Below are positions 1 through 8,649 of a DNA stretch of 64,000 nucleotides, in pieces (the stretch's first letter is position 1; the number at the start of each line of letters is the position of its first letter). Under the pieces are notes generated by a model, which was not told where the DNA came from, did not search any database, and saw only the letters and a list, made by a program, of their open reading frames with translations. The position numbers and the translations under genes are program-made. Source of the DNA: Paenibacillus sediminis (GTDB taxonomy: Bacteria > Bacillota > Bacilli > Paenibacillales > Paenibacillaceae); NCBI RefSeq assembly GCF_017873765.1, contig NZ_JAGGKP010000001.1, forward strand, positions 992,001 through 1,056,000. The letters run 5' to 3'.

Positions 1-247
1 TTGCGAAGACAGCTCTTCTCCTCATCTGATCAATCCAGTTGTTCTTCGCAATTCGCATGAGTAACGCTTGAGGATTCGTATGTTCTAGTCCATGAAAAGA
101 TCCGAATGCTTTTACCCAAGTGTCCTGTGCTAAGTCCTCGGCATCTACATTCGACTTTGTGAGAAACAGACAATATCGATATAGCACTGATTGCAGCTCA
201 TCTAAGTGACGAACTGCTGTCTTTGCTTCACTATTTTCTATGATCAT
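1..247 (-). CDS. ECF RNA polymerase sigma factor, N-terminal part (cut by window start)
   Basis: Reading down from 247 gives 82 codons starting MIIENSEAK, including AEDLAQDTWVKAF and a following ALLMRIAKNNWIDQMRR stretch. These are the region 2 signature of ECF (sigma-70 group 4) factors, which bind core RNA polymerase and the -10 element. GGAAGGGG lies 7 nt upstream of the ATG and supports this start. Region 4 and any anti-sigma gene lie outside the window. The sigma-70 region 2 call is firm; the subgroup and signal cannot be judged. Confidence 0.85.
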   Translation of the reverse strand, partial: MIIENSEAKTAVRHLDELQSVLYRYCLFLTKSNVDAEDLAQDTWVKAFGSFHGLEHTNPQALLMRIAKNNWIDQMRRRAVFA

Positions 248-445
248 TAGGTATACCCCTTCCATGAACATTTTTAACTTTGTGATGAGAAATTTTTTCC
301 ATCTCCCATATAAACGAATGAGTTCATATAAAAGATACGCTGTTTAATGAATTTATTTATCTGTTCTTCTCCCGTATCCTTTAGCGTATGTTCTTCGTTT
401 ACGAATTGAAAGTCAATTGATGGAAAGTAAATTGGAGGTATGAAA

Positions 446-1030
446 ATGAGTGTCTATGTTCCTTATGTGGTCGAGCAAACTGCGCAAGGCGAAAGATCGT
501 ACGACATTTACTCAAGATTGTTAAAGGATCGTATCATATTCTTGGGATCAGAGATCAATGATACTTTGGCTAACAGCATCATTGCTCAATTATTGTTCCT
601 TGCCGCGGAAGATCCAAATAAAGAAATTTTTATGTATATTAACAGTCCAGGCGGCGCGACTTCTGCAGGCTTTGCAATTTATGATACGATGCAGTTCATT
701 AAACCGGATGTGCATACCATTTGTACTGGATTTGCTGCATCATTTGCGTCTATCTTACTGCTTGCAGGTGCGAAAGGCAAACGTTTTGCGCTGCCAAACA
801 GTGAAATTATGATTCATCAGCCGCATGGCGGTGCTCAAGGGCAAGCCAGCGATATTGCCATCAGTGCTAAACGTATTTTGCAAATTCGTGATAAAGCGAC
901 CCGCATTACAGCCGAGCGAACCGGGCAGCCGTATGAAAAAGTAGAAAAAGATATGGACCGCGATTACTTTATGTCAGCTCAAGAAGCACTGGAATATGGG
1001 ATTATCGACAAGGTCATTACATCTTTATAA
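446..1030 (+). CDS. ClpP-family serine peptidase, divergent paralogue
   Basis: A 194-residue protein aligning along its whole length with ATP-dependent Clp protease proteolytic subunits, which form a tetradecameric chamber fed by Clp ATPases. The catalytic residues are visible: Ser99 in TGFAAS, His124 in MIHQP and Asp in MDRDYF, plus the NSPGG loop. It differs from housekeeping ClpP at conserved places: GFAASFAS replaces GMAASMGA, and GGATSAG replaces GGSITAG. It is therefore probably a second, specialised ClpP. An ATG at 440 is only 1 nt from GGAGG (434-438), while the ATG at 446 is 7 nt away, so 446 is preferred. It lies 15 bp upstream of a small gene and probably forms an operon with it. 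No Clp ATPase gene is nearby. Confidence 0.9.
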   Translation: MSVYVPYVVEQTAQGERSYDIYSRLLKDRIIFLGSEINDTLANSIIAQLLFLAAEDPNKEIFMYINSPGGATSAGFAIYDTMQFIKPDVHTICTGFAASFASILLLAGAKGKRFALPNSEIMIHQPHGGAQGQASDIAISAKRILQIRDKATRITAERTGQPYEKVEKDMDRDYFMSAQEALEYGIIDKVITSL

Positions 1031-1045
1031 GAAAGAGGCGACGGT

Positions 1046-1252
1046 ATGTTAACAAACTTATTAGACCAGAAAGTGACTGTCCATTTTACAAATGGCGCAA
1101 ACGTAAGCGGTGGAGTATTGGAACAAGCCGACGACAAGTTCGTTGCCTATCGAACTGATTATGAGTTGTTTTATATCCCCATTACGTCGATCCAATCTGT
1201 GTCAATAGATAACGTCAAACGGCAGCGTTCAACCATCGGATTCTCTAGGTAA
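1046..1252 (+). CDS. Small beta-rich protein paired with ClpP paralogue
   Basis: A 68-residue protein beginning MLTNLLDQKVTVHFTNG. Alternating hydrophobic strands (VTVHF, VSGGVLEQ, KFVAYR, LFYIPITSIQSVSI) suggest a small SH3- or LSm-like barrel, similar in style to the short DUF2642-type proteins of spore formers. An AGAGGCG ribosome binding site precedes the ATG. It lies 15 bp after the clpP paralogue and before a shared terminator, so it is cotranscribed and may serve that protease as an adaptor or substrate (inference). No enzyme motif is visible. Function unknown. Confidence 0.7.
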   Translation: MLTNLLDQKVTVHFTNGANVSGGVLEQADDKFVAYRTDYELFYIPITSIQSVSIDNVKRQRSTIGFSR

Positions 1253-1260
1253 AGTCAGAA

Positions 1261-1290
1261 AAAAACCGCAGGACCTTATCCTGCGGTTTT
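1261..1290. terminator. Bidirectional Rho-independent terminator
   Basis: A hairpin with a 9-bp core (ACCGCAGGA with TCCTGCGGT) is flanked by A-runs on the left and T-runs on the right. It sits between the converging small gene and amino-acid permease gene, overlaps the stop codon of the permease, and can serve both strands. Confidence 0.85.
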
Positions 1291-2568
1291 ATTACGTTGA
1301 ACAAAATATGAAATGACAATGAGAAGCAACACTCCAGCTGTAATCAGTGTTCCAACAAGAGGAGTTGTCAGAATAACCCCTATAAGAACACCTGTAAGCG
1401 TCAGCAGTGTGAGTCCCGTCGAAATTTTCATGCCGTATTGCTTGATATGGGAGAGTACAAGGAATATCCACATGATCATTACGGTATACCCAGGGAACAC
1501 CATTAAATAATCGAACGTATGCCCTTTGGCAAAGAAAGCAACGATGACACCGATATATAGAAATATTGTACTGAATAGTATCGCTCGAACAGGCACATCA
1601 TTTTTCGATAATTTCGCAAAAAATTTCGGTGCATTTCCTTTTATCGCTTGTTCATAAAAAGAACGGCTTGATGAATACATCCCTGTATTTGTAGCGGATA
1701 ATACGGCAGTTAGCAGCACAAAATTCATGATTGCATCCACATATGGAATACCTGCTTGGGCGAACACTTCAACAAACGGACTTTGCGTCACTTTGGAGAG
1801 TCCATCCCAAGGAACGAGGCTAAGGATAATAAATATCGGTAAAATATAAAAAATTAGAATACGTACTATAATGCTCCGCGATGCTTTTGGAATCGTTTCT
1901 TCTGGATTTTCTGTCTCCCCAAGAGTCATTCCTATCATTTCGATTCCGCCAAAACTAAACATGACAACAAGCATTGCAGATACCATCCCTTTAAAACCGT
2001 GCGGGAAAAATCCGCCACGACCTGTTAGATTATGCGCTACTTCATTTACCGAAGAATGTGTACCTAATACAACAAATCCTAACAGTACAAATAGAACCAA
2101 TGTCGCAATTTTAATCCCAGCAAGCCAATATTCAGTCTCGCCGTAAATTCTCACTTGGAACAAGTTAATTGCAGTCATCACTAATGATCCGATGAGTGCT
2201 AACACCCATAACGGTACATTCGGAAACCAAAAGGATAAAAAGGACGCAGCGGCAGCCATCTCGGCAGCCATCACAAGCACCCAATCTAACCAATAGATCC
2301 ACCCAACGGTATAGCCAACACCGTTCCCTAAAATTGGTTCGATTAAATCCCTTAAACTCGTTGCCGTTTTGTTCTTGAGAACAAGCCCTGCCAAACTTCT
2401 CATAACAACAAGTAATATTAGCCCACCGATTACGTACGTAAGCAGCACGGAAGGTCCTGCCATATCGATGGAAGAGCTGGATCCTTTAAAAATACCTGCC
2501 CCAATCGTTCCGCCCAGTGTCATCATTAAGATGTGACGCGGCTTAAGATTTCGCTTCAATTCGTTCAT
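1276..2568 (-). CDS. APC superfamily amino-acid permease
   Basis: A 430-residue integral membrane protein with about 12 hydrophobic segments. The first helix carries the amino-acid/polyamine/organocation signature GGTIGAGIF (residues about 19-27), and a conserved FSFGGIEMIGMTLGETENPEETIPKA stretch follows helix 6, typical of the AAT subgroup that imports amino acids by proton symport. Length is slightly below the usual 450-470 residues. GAGGAG precedes the ATG. It is transcribed alone and converges on the clpP unit. The substrate cannot be told from sequence. Confidence 0.88.
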   Translation of the reverse strand: MNELKRNLKPRHILMMTLGGTIGAGIFKGSSSSIDMAGPSVLLTYVIGGLILLVVMRSLAGLVLKNKTATSLRDLIEPILGNGVGYTVGWIYWLDWVLVMAAEMAAAASFLSFWFPNVPLWVLALIGSLVMTAINLFQVRIYGETEYWLAGIKIATLVLFVLLGFVVLGTHSSVNEVAHNLTGRGGFFPHGFKGMVSAMLVVMFSFGGIEMIGMTLGETENPEETIPKASRSIIVRILIFYILPIFIILSLVPWDGLSKVTQSPFVEVFAQAGIPYVDAIMNFVLLTAVLSATNTGMYSSSRSFYEQAIKGNAPKFFAKLSKNDVPVRAILFSTIFLYIGVIVAFFAKGHTFDYLMVFPGYTVMIMWIFLVLSHIKQYGMKISTGLTLLTLTGVLIGVILTTPLVGTLITAGVLLLIVISYFVQRNKTAG

Positions 2569-2707
2569 TTTCCTAATAACTCCTCATCTGCTCTATTCTA
2601 AGCTAGTCTGTATATTTCCCAAAAATTTATCGTACGAGGAATATGAAAGAAATGCAAGAGCGATATGGCGACAGGAAGAAATTTCAAATCCGCAGAATAT
2701 TTTATCA

Positions 2708-5700
2708 TCAAATCATAAGGATTTCTCTGATCTCATTCTCAGTGAGTGAAGAAATAGCTTCCTGTCCTGATTCGATCACTTCTTCGATCAAGTTCTTCTT
2801 TTTCTGCTGGAGCTCGTACATTTTCTCTTCCACGGTACCGTGAGCAACTAGGCGTATCACTTGAACGACGTTTTTCTGTCCAATACGATGTGCTCGGTCC
2901 GCTGCCTGCTGCTCAACAGCAGGATTCCACCATAGGTCATAAAGGATGACGGTGTCCGCTCCAGTCAGGTTTAGGCCCGTGCCGCCAGCCTTTAATGAAA
3001 TGAGGAACACGTCTTTCTCCCCTGCGTTAAATCTGTTGCCCAGTTCTACACGCTCGGAGGAAGGGGTACTGCCGTCTAAATAAAAATAAGGAACACCTTG
3101 GCGGCCCAGCTCTCGTCCGATCAACCCCAGCATCTTGGTGAATTGTGAAAACACCAGTATTCGCTTCCCAGTATTCAGGCACTCCTCCACGATTTCCAGC
3201 AACTGCGCGAATTTCGCTGAACTTCCAGTATAGCCTTCAACGAATAGCGCAGGGTGGCAGCAGAGCTGGCGAAGACGAGTCAGACCAGCTAGAATTTTAA
3301 TTCGATTCTTCTCGAAGGTGTCATCGTTCAGAAGCTTTAGAGTTTCCTGCTTCAGCTTAGCCAAATAAGCTGCATAGAGCTTCTTCTGATCAGGCAGCAA
3401 TTCAGAAGATTGTATGGATTCAATCTTGCCTGGCAACTCCTTAAGTACATCCATCTTCAAACGACGCAGCAGAAATGGACGAGACCTCTTCGCGACTAGT
3501 TCCCTCGGCAATTCGTTAAATTCCTTCCTTTCAGGAAACAACTCAGGGAACACAGTATTATAAATAGACCATAATTCCTCAAGCCTATTCTCCACGGGTG
3601 TACCCGTCAGAGCAAAGCGATACCGAGCCTGAATCATTTTCACTACCTGTGCCGTCTGAGTATAGTGGTTCTTAAAGGTTTGAGCCTCATCCAAGATAAG
3701 AATGTAGAAGGATTGATCAGCATACAGCTCGATATCAATTCGGAGCAGTGGATATGAAGTGATTAGAACGTCCGCCTGGGATAGATCCCTTAGAAGTTTA
3801 CTACGCTCTACTTTGTTGCCATCAGCGATGACAGTCCGAATCTCTGGTGCAAATTTGCTTAGTTCATTCCGCCAGTTATACAAGAGTGAAGCGGGGCAAA
3901 CGATCATCGCTGGCTTCTTCAAATTTCTGATCTCTGGAAGCTCTGAAACAATAAACGCGATACTTTGCAGTGTCTTTCCAAGGCCCATATCATCAGCTAA
4001 AATACCGCCAAAGCGATAATGAGCTAATGTCTTCATCCACTGGTAGCCGTACATCTGATAGTCTCGAAGCACATTCTCCAGACTGTTCGGAATAGGGAAA
4101 TCCAGATTGTCCGGATTCCTCATATTTTCCAGAAAGCGGCGTAATGATTTACCTAGAGTAATAGTATTTCCTTGCTTGTCATAATCGATCAAACGGAGAC
4201 CATTCAGTGCGGGAAGATGAATTTCCGAACCTTTCACATCCTTGCCCCGTATGCCCATCTCGTTCATAAAGCTTACGATTTCTCTAAACTTCTCGCTTTC
4301 GAGAGGTAATAACGCTCCATTAGGAAGTCGATAAAATTTACGATTCTCATCTAAGGACTTTAACAGCTTGCTGATATCCGACTCAGGAATCCCCTGCATA
4401 TCAAAAGTAAACTTTAGCCAATCGGTTCGATCGTCCACATCAACCATAATCTTTGGAAAGATATGACCTGTATAAATTCTTTCTTTTACAGCTGTGGTAG
4501 CATAGACACTCACAAGCTTCTCAAGATTCGGCAATATATGGTACAAAAAATAATATTCAGAGTCTTCGTCCTCCAAGAAATACCCGCTTTCTGTCTTGGT
4601 GAAATCACCCTGATCCATAAGCTCAAGGATCCTGCGCTCGAGTTCCCCGTCCCGCATAAGGATTTGGCCTTCAGTACGACTATGTTCGGCTCCTTCTAAC
4701 GGATTCATTACAATTTCACCATATTGAAACTCAAGGCTCGCGAGCAATCTATCTTTCACACGGTCCAAATAAAGTCTTGCCTTTAGCGGAGTATGCACTA
4801 TCCGATCTGAAACGGCCTTCGAGATAGTCACTCTGCCCAGCTTTATTAGAACAGGTATTCCCTTTTCCATAAATAGCTCCATTTGATCTGCCGGTATTAG
4901 AATATGATGCTTGCGTGACCTTTCAAGCATACTCTGCAAATTCGATAATTGCTTACATTCCTCCGATTTAAGCTTGAACAACTTCCCCTCGAAGAGGACA
5001 AGTCCATATGCTTCCATGACAATCATCTTGTCCAAGCCTTGAACGTTCAACCGATAACCATGTCCTTCTGGGTGTTCAAACGTTAAGTGAAGTGGGCTTG
5101 ATTCATCAGAAAATCGGATACCTTCATATATTAAACCATTCTGCTCAATTTTTACGGATGGAACATCGGTGAGCAGTGGAAATAGAGCCTCCCAACTTGC
5201 AGGAGGAATCAATAATATCCGTTCTCCGCTTGTGCTGTTGATCCGAAAGGAATAATGGCCCATCGTTTCACGATACATCTGTTCATTGTGATAAATTTGA
5301 ATTAATTGCTGAATGATCGAATAATCTTCTTTTCCTAATCTATGAAGCTTCGGATCATAAGTAAAATGTCTAGAGAACATATAGTCCTCTCTCCGGTCCA
5401 TTTGATTTAGAAACTCTCTTATTCGCTGTACAATATACAACCGCTTGACTCCGGTCTTCATCTCGATTCCGAACATATACTTCCGGTCGCCGTATGGGAG
5501 GGGTCTCATCGTGAACTCTATATTCAGAAGCTCCCTTGTATCGTAGATAGATTGTAAGCTGCTCGTACTTACTCGCCTGTTGTCGTCGAACATTTGAAGC
5601 ATTCTGCTTACTAGCCTTTTGTCTCCTGACGATGCATCTGTAGAAGCCATATTTCGATGCTCTATAACCGGAATATCAAGGATTTTTAGAAGTACGGCAG

Positions 5701-5956
5701 CGACATGTTTGCAAAATAGGTCCACTGGATCGAACTCAAGACAGGTGCAGTTTGCATCAACATTTTCATTTTGATTCATTTGTACAGTAACGCTGTAATC
5801 GGTATCGTCATCTGCAACAGTGGCTTCGTAGATAGAAGTTTCCGGATCTGCACTACCCAAAGCGACTTTACCAGATTGATATAAGTCTTCCCCATCTTCA
5901 TAAGAGAACCTGCCGCTTAACAACCTAATGGCCTCTTTAGTCAACTGAAAACGCAT
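2708..5956 (-). CDS. SNF2-family DEAD/DEAH helicase with SWIM zinc finger
   Basis: A 1082-residue protein. A SWIM zinc finger (CTCLEF...CKHVAAVLL, about residues 70-90) is followed by a long helicase-associated region of the bacterial SNF2_assoc type. The C-terminal Snf2 ATPase has motif I DDMGLGKT, motif II LDEAQ, motif III ALTGTP, motif V SLKAGGTGLNLT and motif VI QQAADRAHRIGQ. Such proteins are ATP-driven dsDNA translocases (the bacterial RapA/HepA-like group) that remodel protein-DNA complexes. AGAAGGAAGG lies upstream of the ATG. It is monocistronic, with no restriction or defence genes beside it, so a housekeeping chromatin or transcription role is more likely than phage defence. Confidence 0.9.
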   Translation of the reverse strand: MRFQLTKEAIRLLSGRFSYEDGEDLYQSGKVALGSADPETSIYEATVADDDTDYSVTVQMNQNENVDANCTCLEFDPVDLFCKHVAAVLLKILDIPVIEHRNMASTDASSGDKRLVSRMLQMFDDNRRVSTSSLQSIYDTRELLNIEFTMRPLPYGDRKYMFGIEMKTGVKRLYIVQRIREFLNQMDRREDYMFSRHFTYDPKLHRLGKEDYSIIQQLIQIYHNEQMYRETMGHYSFRINSTSGERILLIPPASWEALFPLLTDVPSVKIEQNGLIYEGIRFSDESSPLHLTFEHPEGHGYRLNVQGLDKMIVMEAYGLVLFEGKLFKLKSEECKQLSNLQSMLERSRKHHILIPADQMELFMEKGIPVLIKLGRVTISKAVSDRIVHTPLKARLYLDRVKDRLLASLEFQYGEIVMNPLEGAEHSRTEGQILMRDGELERRILELMDQGDFTKTESGYFLEDEDSEYYFLYHILPNLEKLVSVYATTAVKERIYTGHIFPKIMVDVDDRTDWLKFTFDMQGIPESDISKLLKSLDENRKFYRLPNGALLPLESEKFREIVSFMNEMGIRGKDVKGSEIHLPALNGLRLIDYDKQGNTITLGKSLRRFLENMRNPDNLDFPIPNSLENVLRDYQMYGYQWMKTLAHYRFGGILADDMGLGKTLQSIAFIVSELPEIRNLKKPAMIVCPASLLYNWRNELSKFAPEIRTVIADGNKVERSKLLRDLSQADVLITSYPLLRIDIELYADQSFYILILDEAQTFKNHYTQTAQVVKMIQARYRFALTGTPVENRLEELWSIYNTVFPELFPERKEFNELPRELVAKRSRPFLLRRLKMDVLKELPGKIESIQSSELLPDQKKLYAAYLAKLKQETLKLLNDDTFEKNRIKILAGLTRLRQLCCHPALFVEGYTGSSAKFAQLLEIVEECLNTGKRILVFSQFTKMLGLIGRELGRQGVPYFYLDGSTPSSERVELGNRFNAGEKDVFLISLKAGGTGLNLTGADTVILYDLWWNPAVEQQAADRAHRIGQKNVVQVIRLVAHGTVEEKMYELQQKKKNLIEEVIESGQEAISSLTENEIREILMI

Positions 5957-6039
5957 TCCTTTGTTTCCTTCCTTCTAAATATAAAAATGACATCCCAGAA
6001 TTGTTATAAGTCCTATAATAACAGAACATAAAGAAAATA

Positions 6040-6075
6040 AAAAAATCCCATCTCCAAGTCTGGTGATGAGATTTT
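6040..6075 (-). terminator. Terminator of the fadR/hydroxylase operon
   Basis: On the minus strand an 11-bp stem (AAAATCTCATC with GATGGGATTTT, one U-G pair) is followed by a run of T. It lies 25 bp beyond the stop of the hydroxylase gene. Confidence 0.75.
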
Positions 6076-6100
6076 CACCGAAAATAGTTGGCTCCCCTTA

Positions 6101-6730
6101 TTAGGACTGGATATGCTCGCCCCGTTTCTCAAGATTTCTGGCTGTAGGACTCTTTTCAACCTTCTCTCGGTCTTTAAACGTCCCCATTAAATAATCAAAG
6201 CTAGGATTTGTCACGCCAAACCAATAGTTTTCATTATTAAAATGATGCCATAAGTGTACTTTCTTCATCCATTTCCCCCATTTTGTGACGGGCTGGATAG
6301 GTCGATGTGCGATATAATGCTTCCATTCATAAAAGAGAAAGAACAGCATCATTCCCGTTAAAAAAGCATTCGTTATGATCCATTTTGTTGTGATGACATA
6401 GACGATCGCCCCTACAATCGCAAAATTAGGAACACTGTACCAAAGCGGCAGAAAAAGCAAGTGCAGCTCATTTGGATTTGAATGATGGTCATAGTGTAAG
6501 CGCTTTAAAAGTTTTAGAAAAAATGGATTTTTAGGTGTTTTTAAATGGAATAAAAATCGATGTGTAAAATACTCGCCTGTGATATAAGTGACCATCCCTG
6601 CAGCAATTGCGATCCAAATCGCAGCACTTGACATGTTATATACGGTAAAGCACGTACTTAAAAGAAACAAAGTACTCATGACCATGACATCAGGAAATGT
6701 GATAAACTCCTTCAGATATTTAGCCTTCAT
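6101..6730 (-). CDS. Fatty acid hydroxylase / sterol desaturase superfamily membrane protein
   Basis: A 209-residue protein with four or so membrane helices and the histidine clusters of the di-iron integral-membrane oxygenases: HRFLFH, HYDHH, HRP and HLWHHFNNENYWFGVTNPSFDYLMGT. The last block is diagnostic of the FA_hydroxylase family (PF04116), whose members hydroxylate or desaturate acyl chains, sterols or carotenoids using O2. It starts 2 bp after the fadR stop codon and must be cotranscribed with it, so a fatty-acid substrate and control by acyl-CoA are likely. The exact reaction is unknown. Confidence 0.85.
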   Translation of the reverse strand: MKAKYLKEFITFPDVMVMSTLFLLSTCFTVYNMSSAAIWIAIAAGMVTYITGEYFTHRFLFHLKTPKNPFFLKLLKRLHYDHHSNPNELHLLFLPLWYSVPNFAIVGAIVYVITTKWIITNAFLTGMMLFFLFYEWKHYIAHRPIQPVTKWGKWMKKVHLWHHFNNENYWFGVTNPSFDYLMGTFKDREKVEKSPTARNLEKRGEHIQS

Positions 6731-6732
6731 CT

Positions 6733-7431
6733 CTATTCCCTCCTACTTTTTTGATTCCAAAGAATAATACTTTGCTCCATCGTATCTCTCACGATTCGTT
6801 CTGTTTGAGTAGAATCTCCTTGAAGCACAGCTTTTAGCAAATTTTCATAGTACTCCGCTGTGAATTTTCGATTGGACTCGGAATCAAAATACTTCGTTGC
6901 CATGTTGATGTAGAATGAATCAAAACTATTCATGATGAGCAGATAGACCGGATTTGAAGTGAGGCGTACAAGACCCTTTTGAATGTCCCAATCAAACCGG
7001 GCATAGGATTCAGGATCATCTTCTACTTCATCAAGATGAGCGAGCATTGCGATAACCTTCGCCTGATTTATAGTTACTGCTTCACGAGTATACGAAGGCG
7101 CTAGCAACAATCTTAGCTCCAATAAATAAACGACAAACTCATCAGGCACAGCATCGTGATGTTGAATGATATTTTCGAGAGTTGTTAAATTCCCCTTCCG
7201 CCAATAGTCATTCACGATCGCAGATTGCCCTCTCTTCATTTCGATCCAGCCATCACGGCATAATCTTTGCAACGCTTCTCTTACTGTCGGTCTGCCTACA
7301 CCAAAATCATTCGCTAAATCCCGCTCAGATGGCAAGGAACTGTCAACTGGGAATTTATTTTCGATAATTGCTTTCACCACCTTTTTCTCAATCATATCCG
7401 AGGAGCGTTCTCTTACTGATTTCTGCTTCAT
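6733..7431 (-). CDS. fadR: FadR-type GntR family acyl-CoA-responsive regulator
   Basis: A 232-residue regulator (E. coli FadR has 239). The N-terminal winged helix reads LPSERDLANDFGVGRPTVREALQRLCRDGWI. The C-terminal part resembles the acyl-CoA binding FadR_C domain of enterobacterial FadR (VNDYW, NPVYLLIMNSF, YFDSESNRKF), not the general FCD domain and not the unrelated TetR-type FadR of Bacillus subtilis. The frame is open up to 7518, but AAAGGTG at 7438-7444 places the start at the double ATG 7434/7431. The upstream part of that frame holds the promoter and two operator boxes, confirming the shorter protein. It heads an operon with the fatty acid hydroxylase gene and is probably autoregulated. 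Confidence 0.85.
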   Translation of the reverse strand: MKQKSVRERSSDMIEKKVVKAIIENKFPVDSSLPSERDLANDFGVGRPTVREALQRLCRDGWIEMKRGQSAIVNDYWRKGNLTTLENIIQHHDAVPDEFVVYLLELRLLLAPSYTREAVTINQAKVIAMLAHLDEVEDDPESYARFDWDIQKGLVRLTSNPVYLLIMNSFDSFYINMATKYFDSESNRKFTAEYYENLLKAVLQGDSTQTERIVRDTMEQSIILWNQKSRRE

Positions 7432-7453
7432 CATATTCACCTTTAATACACTT

Positions 7454-7464
7454 TGGTATGACCA
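7454..7464 (-). promoter_or_regulatory. FadR operator box 1
   Basis: TGGTATGACCA is an 11-bp inverted repeat (TGGT-N3-ACCA). Extended to TGGTATGACCAG it differs at one base from the core TGGTACGACCAG of the known E. coli fadB FadR site. It sits in the fadR leader about 25 bp downstream of the predicted transcription start. Confidence 0.8.
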
Positions 7465-7475
7465 GTCATTTATAC

Positions 7476-7486
7476 TGGTATTACCA
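7476..7486 (-). promoter_or_regulatory. FadR operator box 2
   Basis: TGGTATTACCA is a second TGGT-N3-ACCA repeat centred 22 bp (two helical turns) from box 1. It overlaps the expected transcription start, a position suited to autorepression. Confidence 0.78.
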
Positions 7487-7489
7487 CTC

Positions 7490-7518
7490 ATATTAGAATA
7501 TTTTTCCATCTTATTCAA
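7490..7518 (-). promoter_or_regulatory. Sigma-A promoter of fadR
   Basis: On the minus strand TTGAAT (7513-7518), a 17-bp spacer and TAATAT (7490-7495) form a good vegetative promoter. Transcription would begin inside operator box 2. Confidence 0.65.
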
Positions 7519-7579
7519 TGGGAAATATTCAAATCCTTGAACTTAATTCATTTAATACATCTTATTACACAAATGTTTA

Positions 7580-7607
7580 TTGTTTTAAACACTTATCTTA
7601 CTATTAA
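7580..7607 (+). promoter_or_regulatory. Candidate promoter of the AEC transporter gene
   Basis: TTGTTT (7580-7585), a 16-bp spacer and TATTAA (7602-7607) lie about 45 bp before the GTG start. The match is moderate. Confidence 0.4.
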
Positions 7608-7650
7608 CAATAGGAACAGCAATTTTCTTAAATAAGGAGCAGGTATCGCT

Positions 7651-8580
7651 GTGGACGTTTTATTTCTCATTGTAGTAGATATCATATTGCCCGTATTTTG
7701 GCTTGTAGGTGTTGGCGCGTTTCTCCATAGAAAATTCAAATTTGATATTAATACTTTATCTAAACTGACTACTTATTGTTTAATGCCGGCAGTCACCTTT
7801 TTGAACATTTATGAGAGTAAGCTGCAATGGGATTTGCTTTTGATCATCGTTGGGTATTTAATGTTATTAAGCTTAACCTTGATTATCATATCTACAGGAA
7901 TTTCTAAACTCGTTAAATTTGATAGAAAACTTTCCTCCATTTTTAAAAATAGCGTAGTACTCAGTAACTCAGGTAATTTTGGACTTCCTGTCAGCCAGCT
8001 CATATTCCACAATAACCCGCTTGGTATATCCGTGCAGATTGTTGTAACGATATTTCAAAATCTGTTAACTTACACCTATGGTTTGCTTAATTCAGTCTCC
8101 GTTCACCATAATAAAGGTTGGAAGATCGTTTTGGAGTTTTTAAAAATCCCCACTCTATACGCTGTTCTATTAGGCTTCATATTTAATTCTCTTACTATTA
8201 AAATCCCTTTATTTATAAAGAATCCATTAGACAATGTATCTAACGCTTTTCTGGCAATTGCACTGCTTACACTAGGTGCGCAAAGTGCCTATTTGAAAAT
8301 AAATCGAATACCCTTGATCCTTTCTCTCAGTGTTATTGGTCGATTAATCATCTCTCCGTTAATTTCTCTAATTATCATTACATGCTTAGGAATTGAAGGT
8401 ACGGTTGCACAAGCTTTGTTGATCGCCAGCTCATTTCCGACATCAAGAAATACTGCACTATTTGCTTTGGAATATAATAATCACCCTGAATATGCTGCAC
8501 AAACTGTTCTAGTATCGACTATTCTAAGTAGTATTACGGTTACTATAGTTGTTTATATGGCGAAGATTTTGTTTGGGTAA
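7651..8580 (+). CDS. AEC (auxin efflux carrier) family transporter
   Basis: A 309-residue membrane protein with about ten helices arranged as two five-helix halves. It shows the AEC hallmarks: an N-terminal LPVFWLVGVGAFLHRKF helix, a central NSGNFGLPVSQLIF motif and an ALLTLGAQSAYL helix. Bacterial members such as MleP and MdcF move malate, malonate or similar carboxylates. The start is GTG with AAGGAG 11 nt upstream. It diverges from fadR across about 220 bp, but the FadR boxes lie closer to fadR. Substrate not determinable. Confidence 0.85.
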   Translation: MDVLFLIVVDIILPVFWLVGVGAFLHRKFKFDINTLSKLTTYCLMPAVTFLNIYESKLQWDLLLIIVGYLMLLSLTLIIISTGISKLVKFDRKLSSIFKNSVVLSNSGNFGLPVSQLIFHNNPLGISVQIVVTIFQNLLTYTYGLLNSVSVHHNKGWKIVLEFLKIPTLYAVLLGFIFNSLTIKIPLFIKNPLDNVSNAFLAIALLTLGAQSAYLKINRIPLILSLSVIGRLIISPLISLIIITCLGIEGTVAQALLIASSFPTSRNTALFALEYNNHPEYAAQTVLVSTILSSITVTIVVYMAKILFG

Positions 8581-8598
8581 TGTTGAATACAAAAAGAA

Positions 8599-8634
8599 AC
8601 AATCCCGCTTCTAAAAGAAACGGGATTGTCTTGT
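8599..8634 (+). terminator. Terminator of the AEC transporter gene
   Basis: A 9-bp stem (ACAATCCCG with CGGGATTGT) and a short T-rich tail lie 19 bp after the stop codon. Confidence 0.65.
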
Positions 8635-8649
8635 TATAAAGTAATTTCG

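Noticed and set aside
340..445. Possible CtsR box upstream of the ClpP paralogue
   Set aside because: The region has AAAGTCAATTGATGGAAAGTAAA, but it lacks the tandem GGTCAAA heptamers of CtsR sites.
2708..5956. SNF2 helicase as part of a phage defence system
   Set aside because: No nuclease, methylase or other defence gene flanks it, and the SWIM-SNF2 architecture is common outside defence islands.
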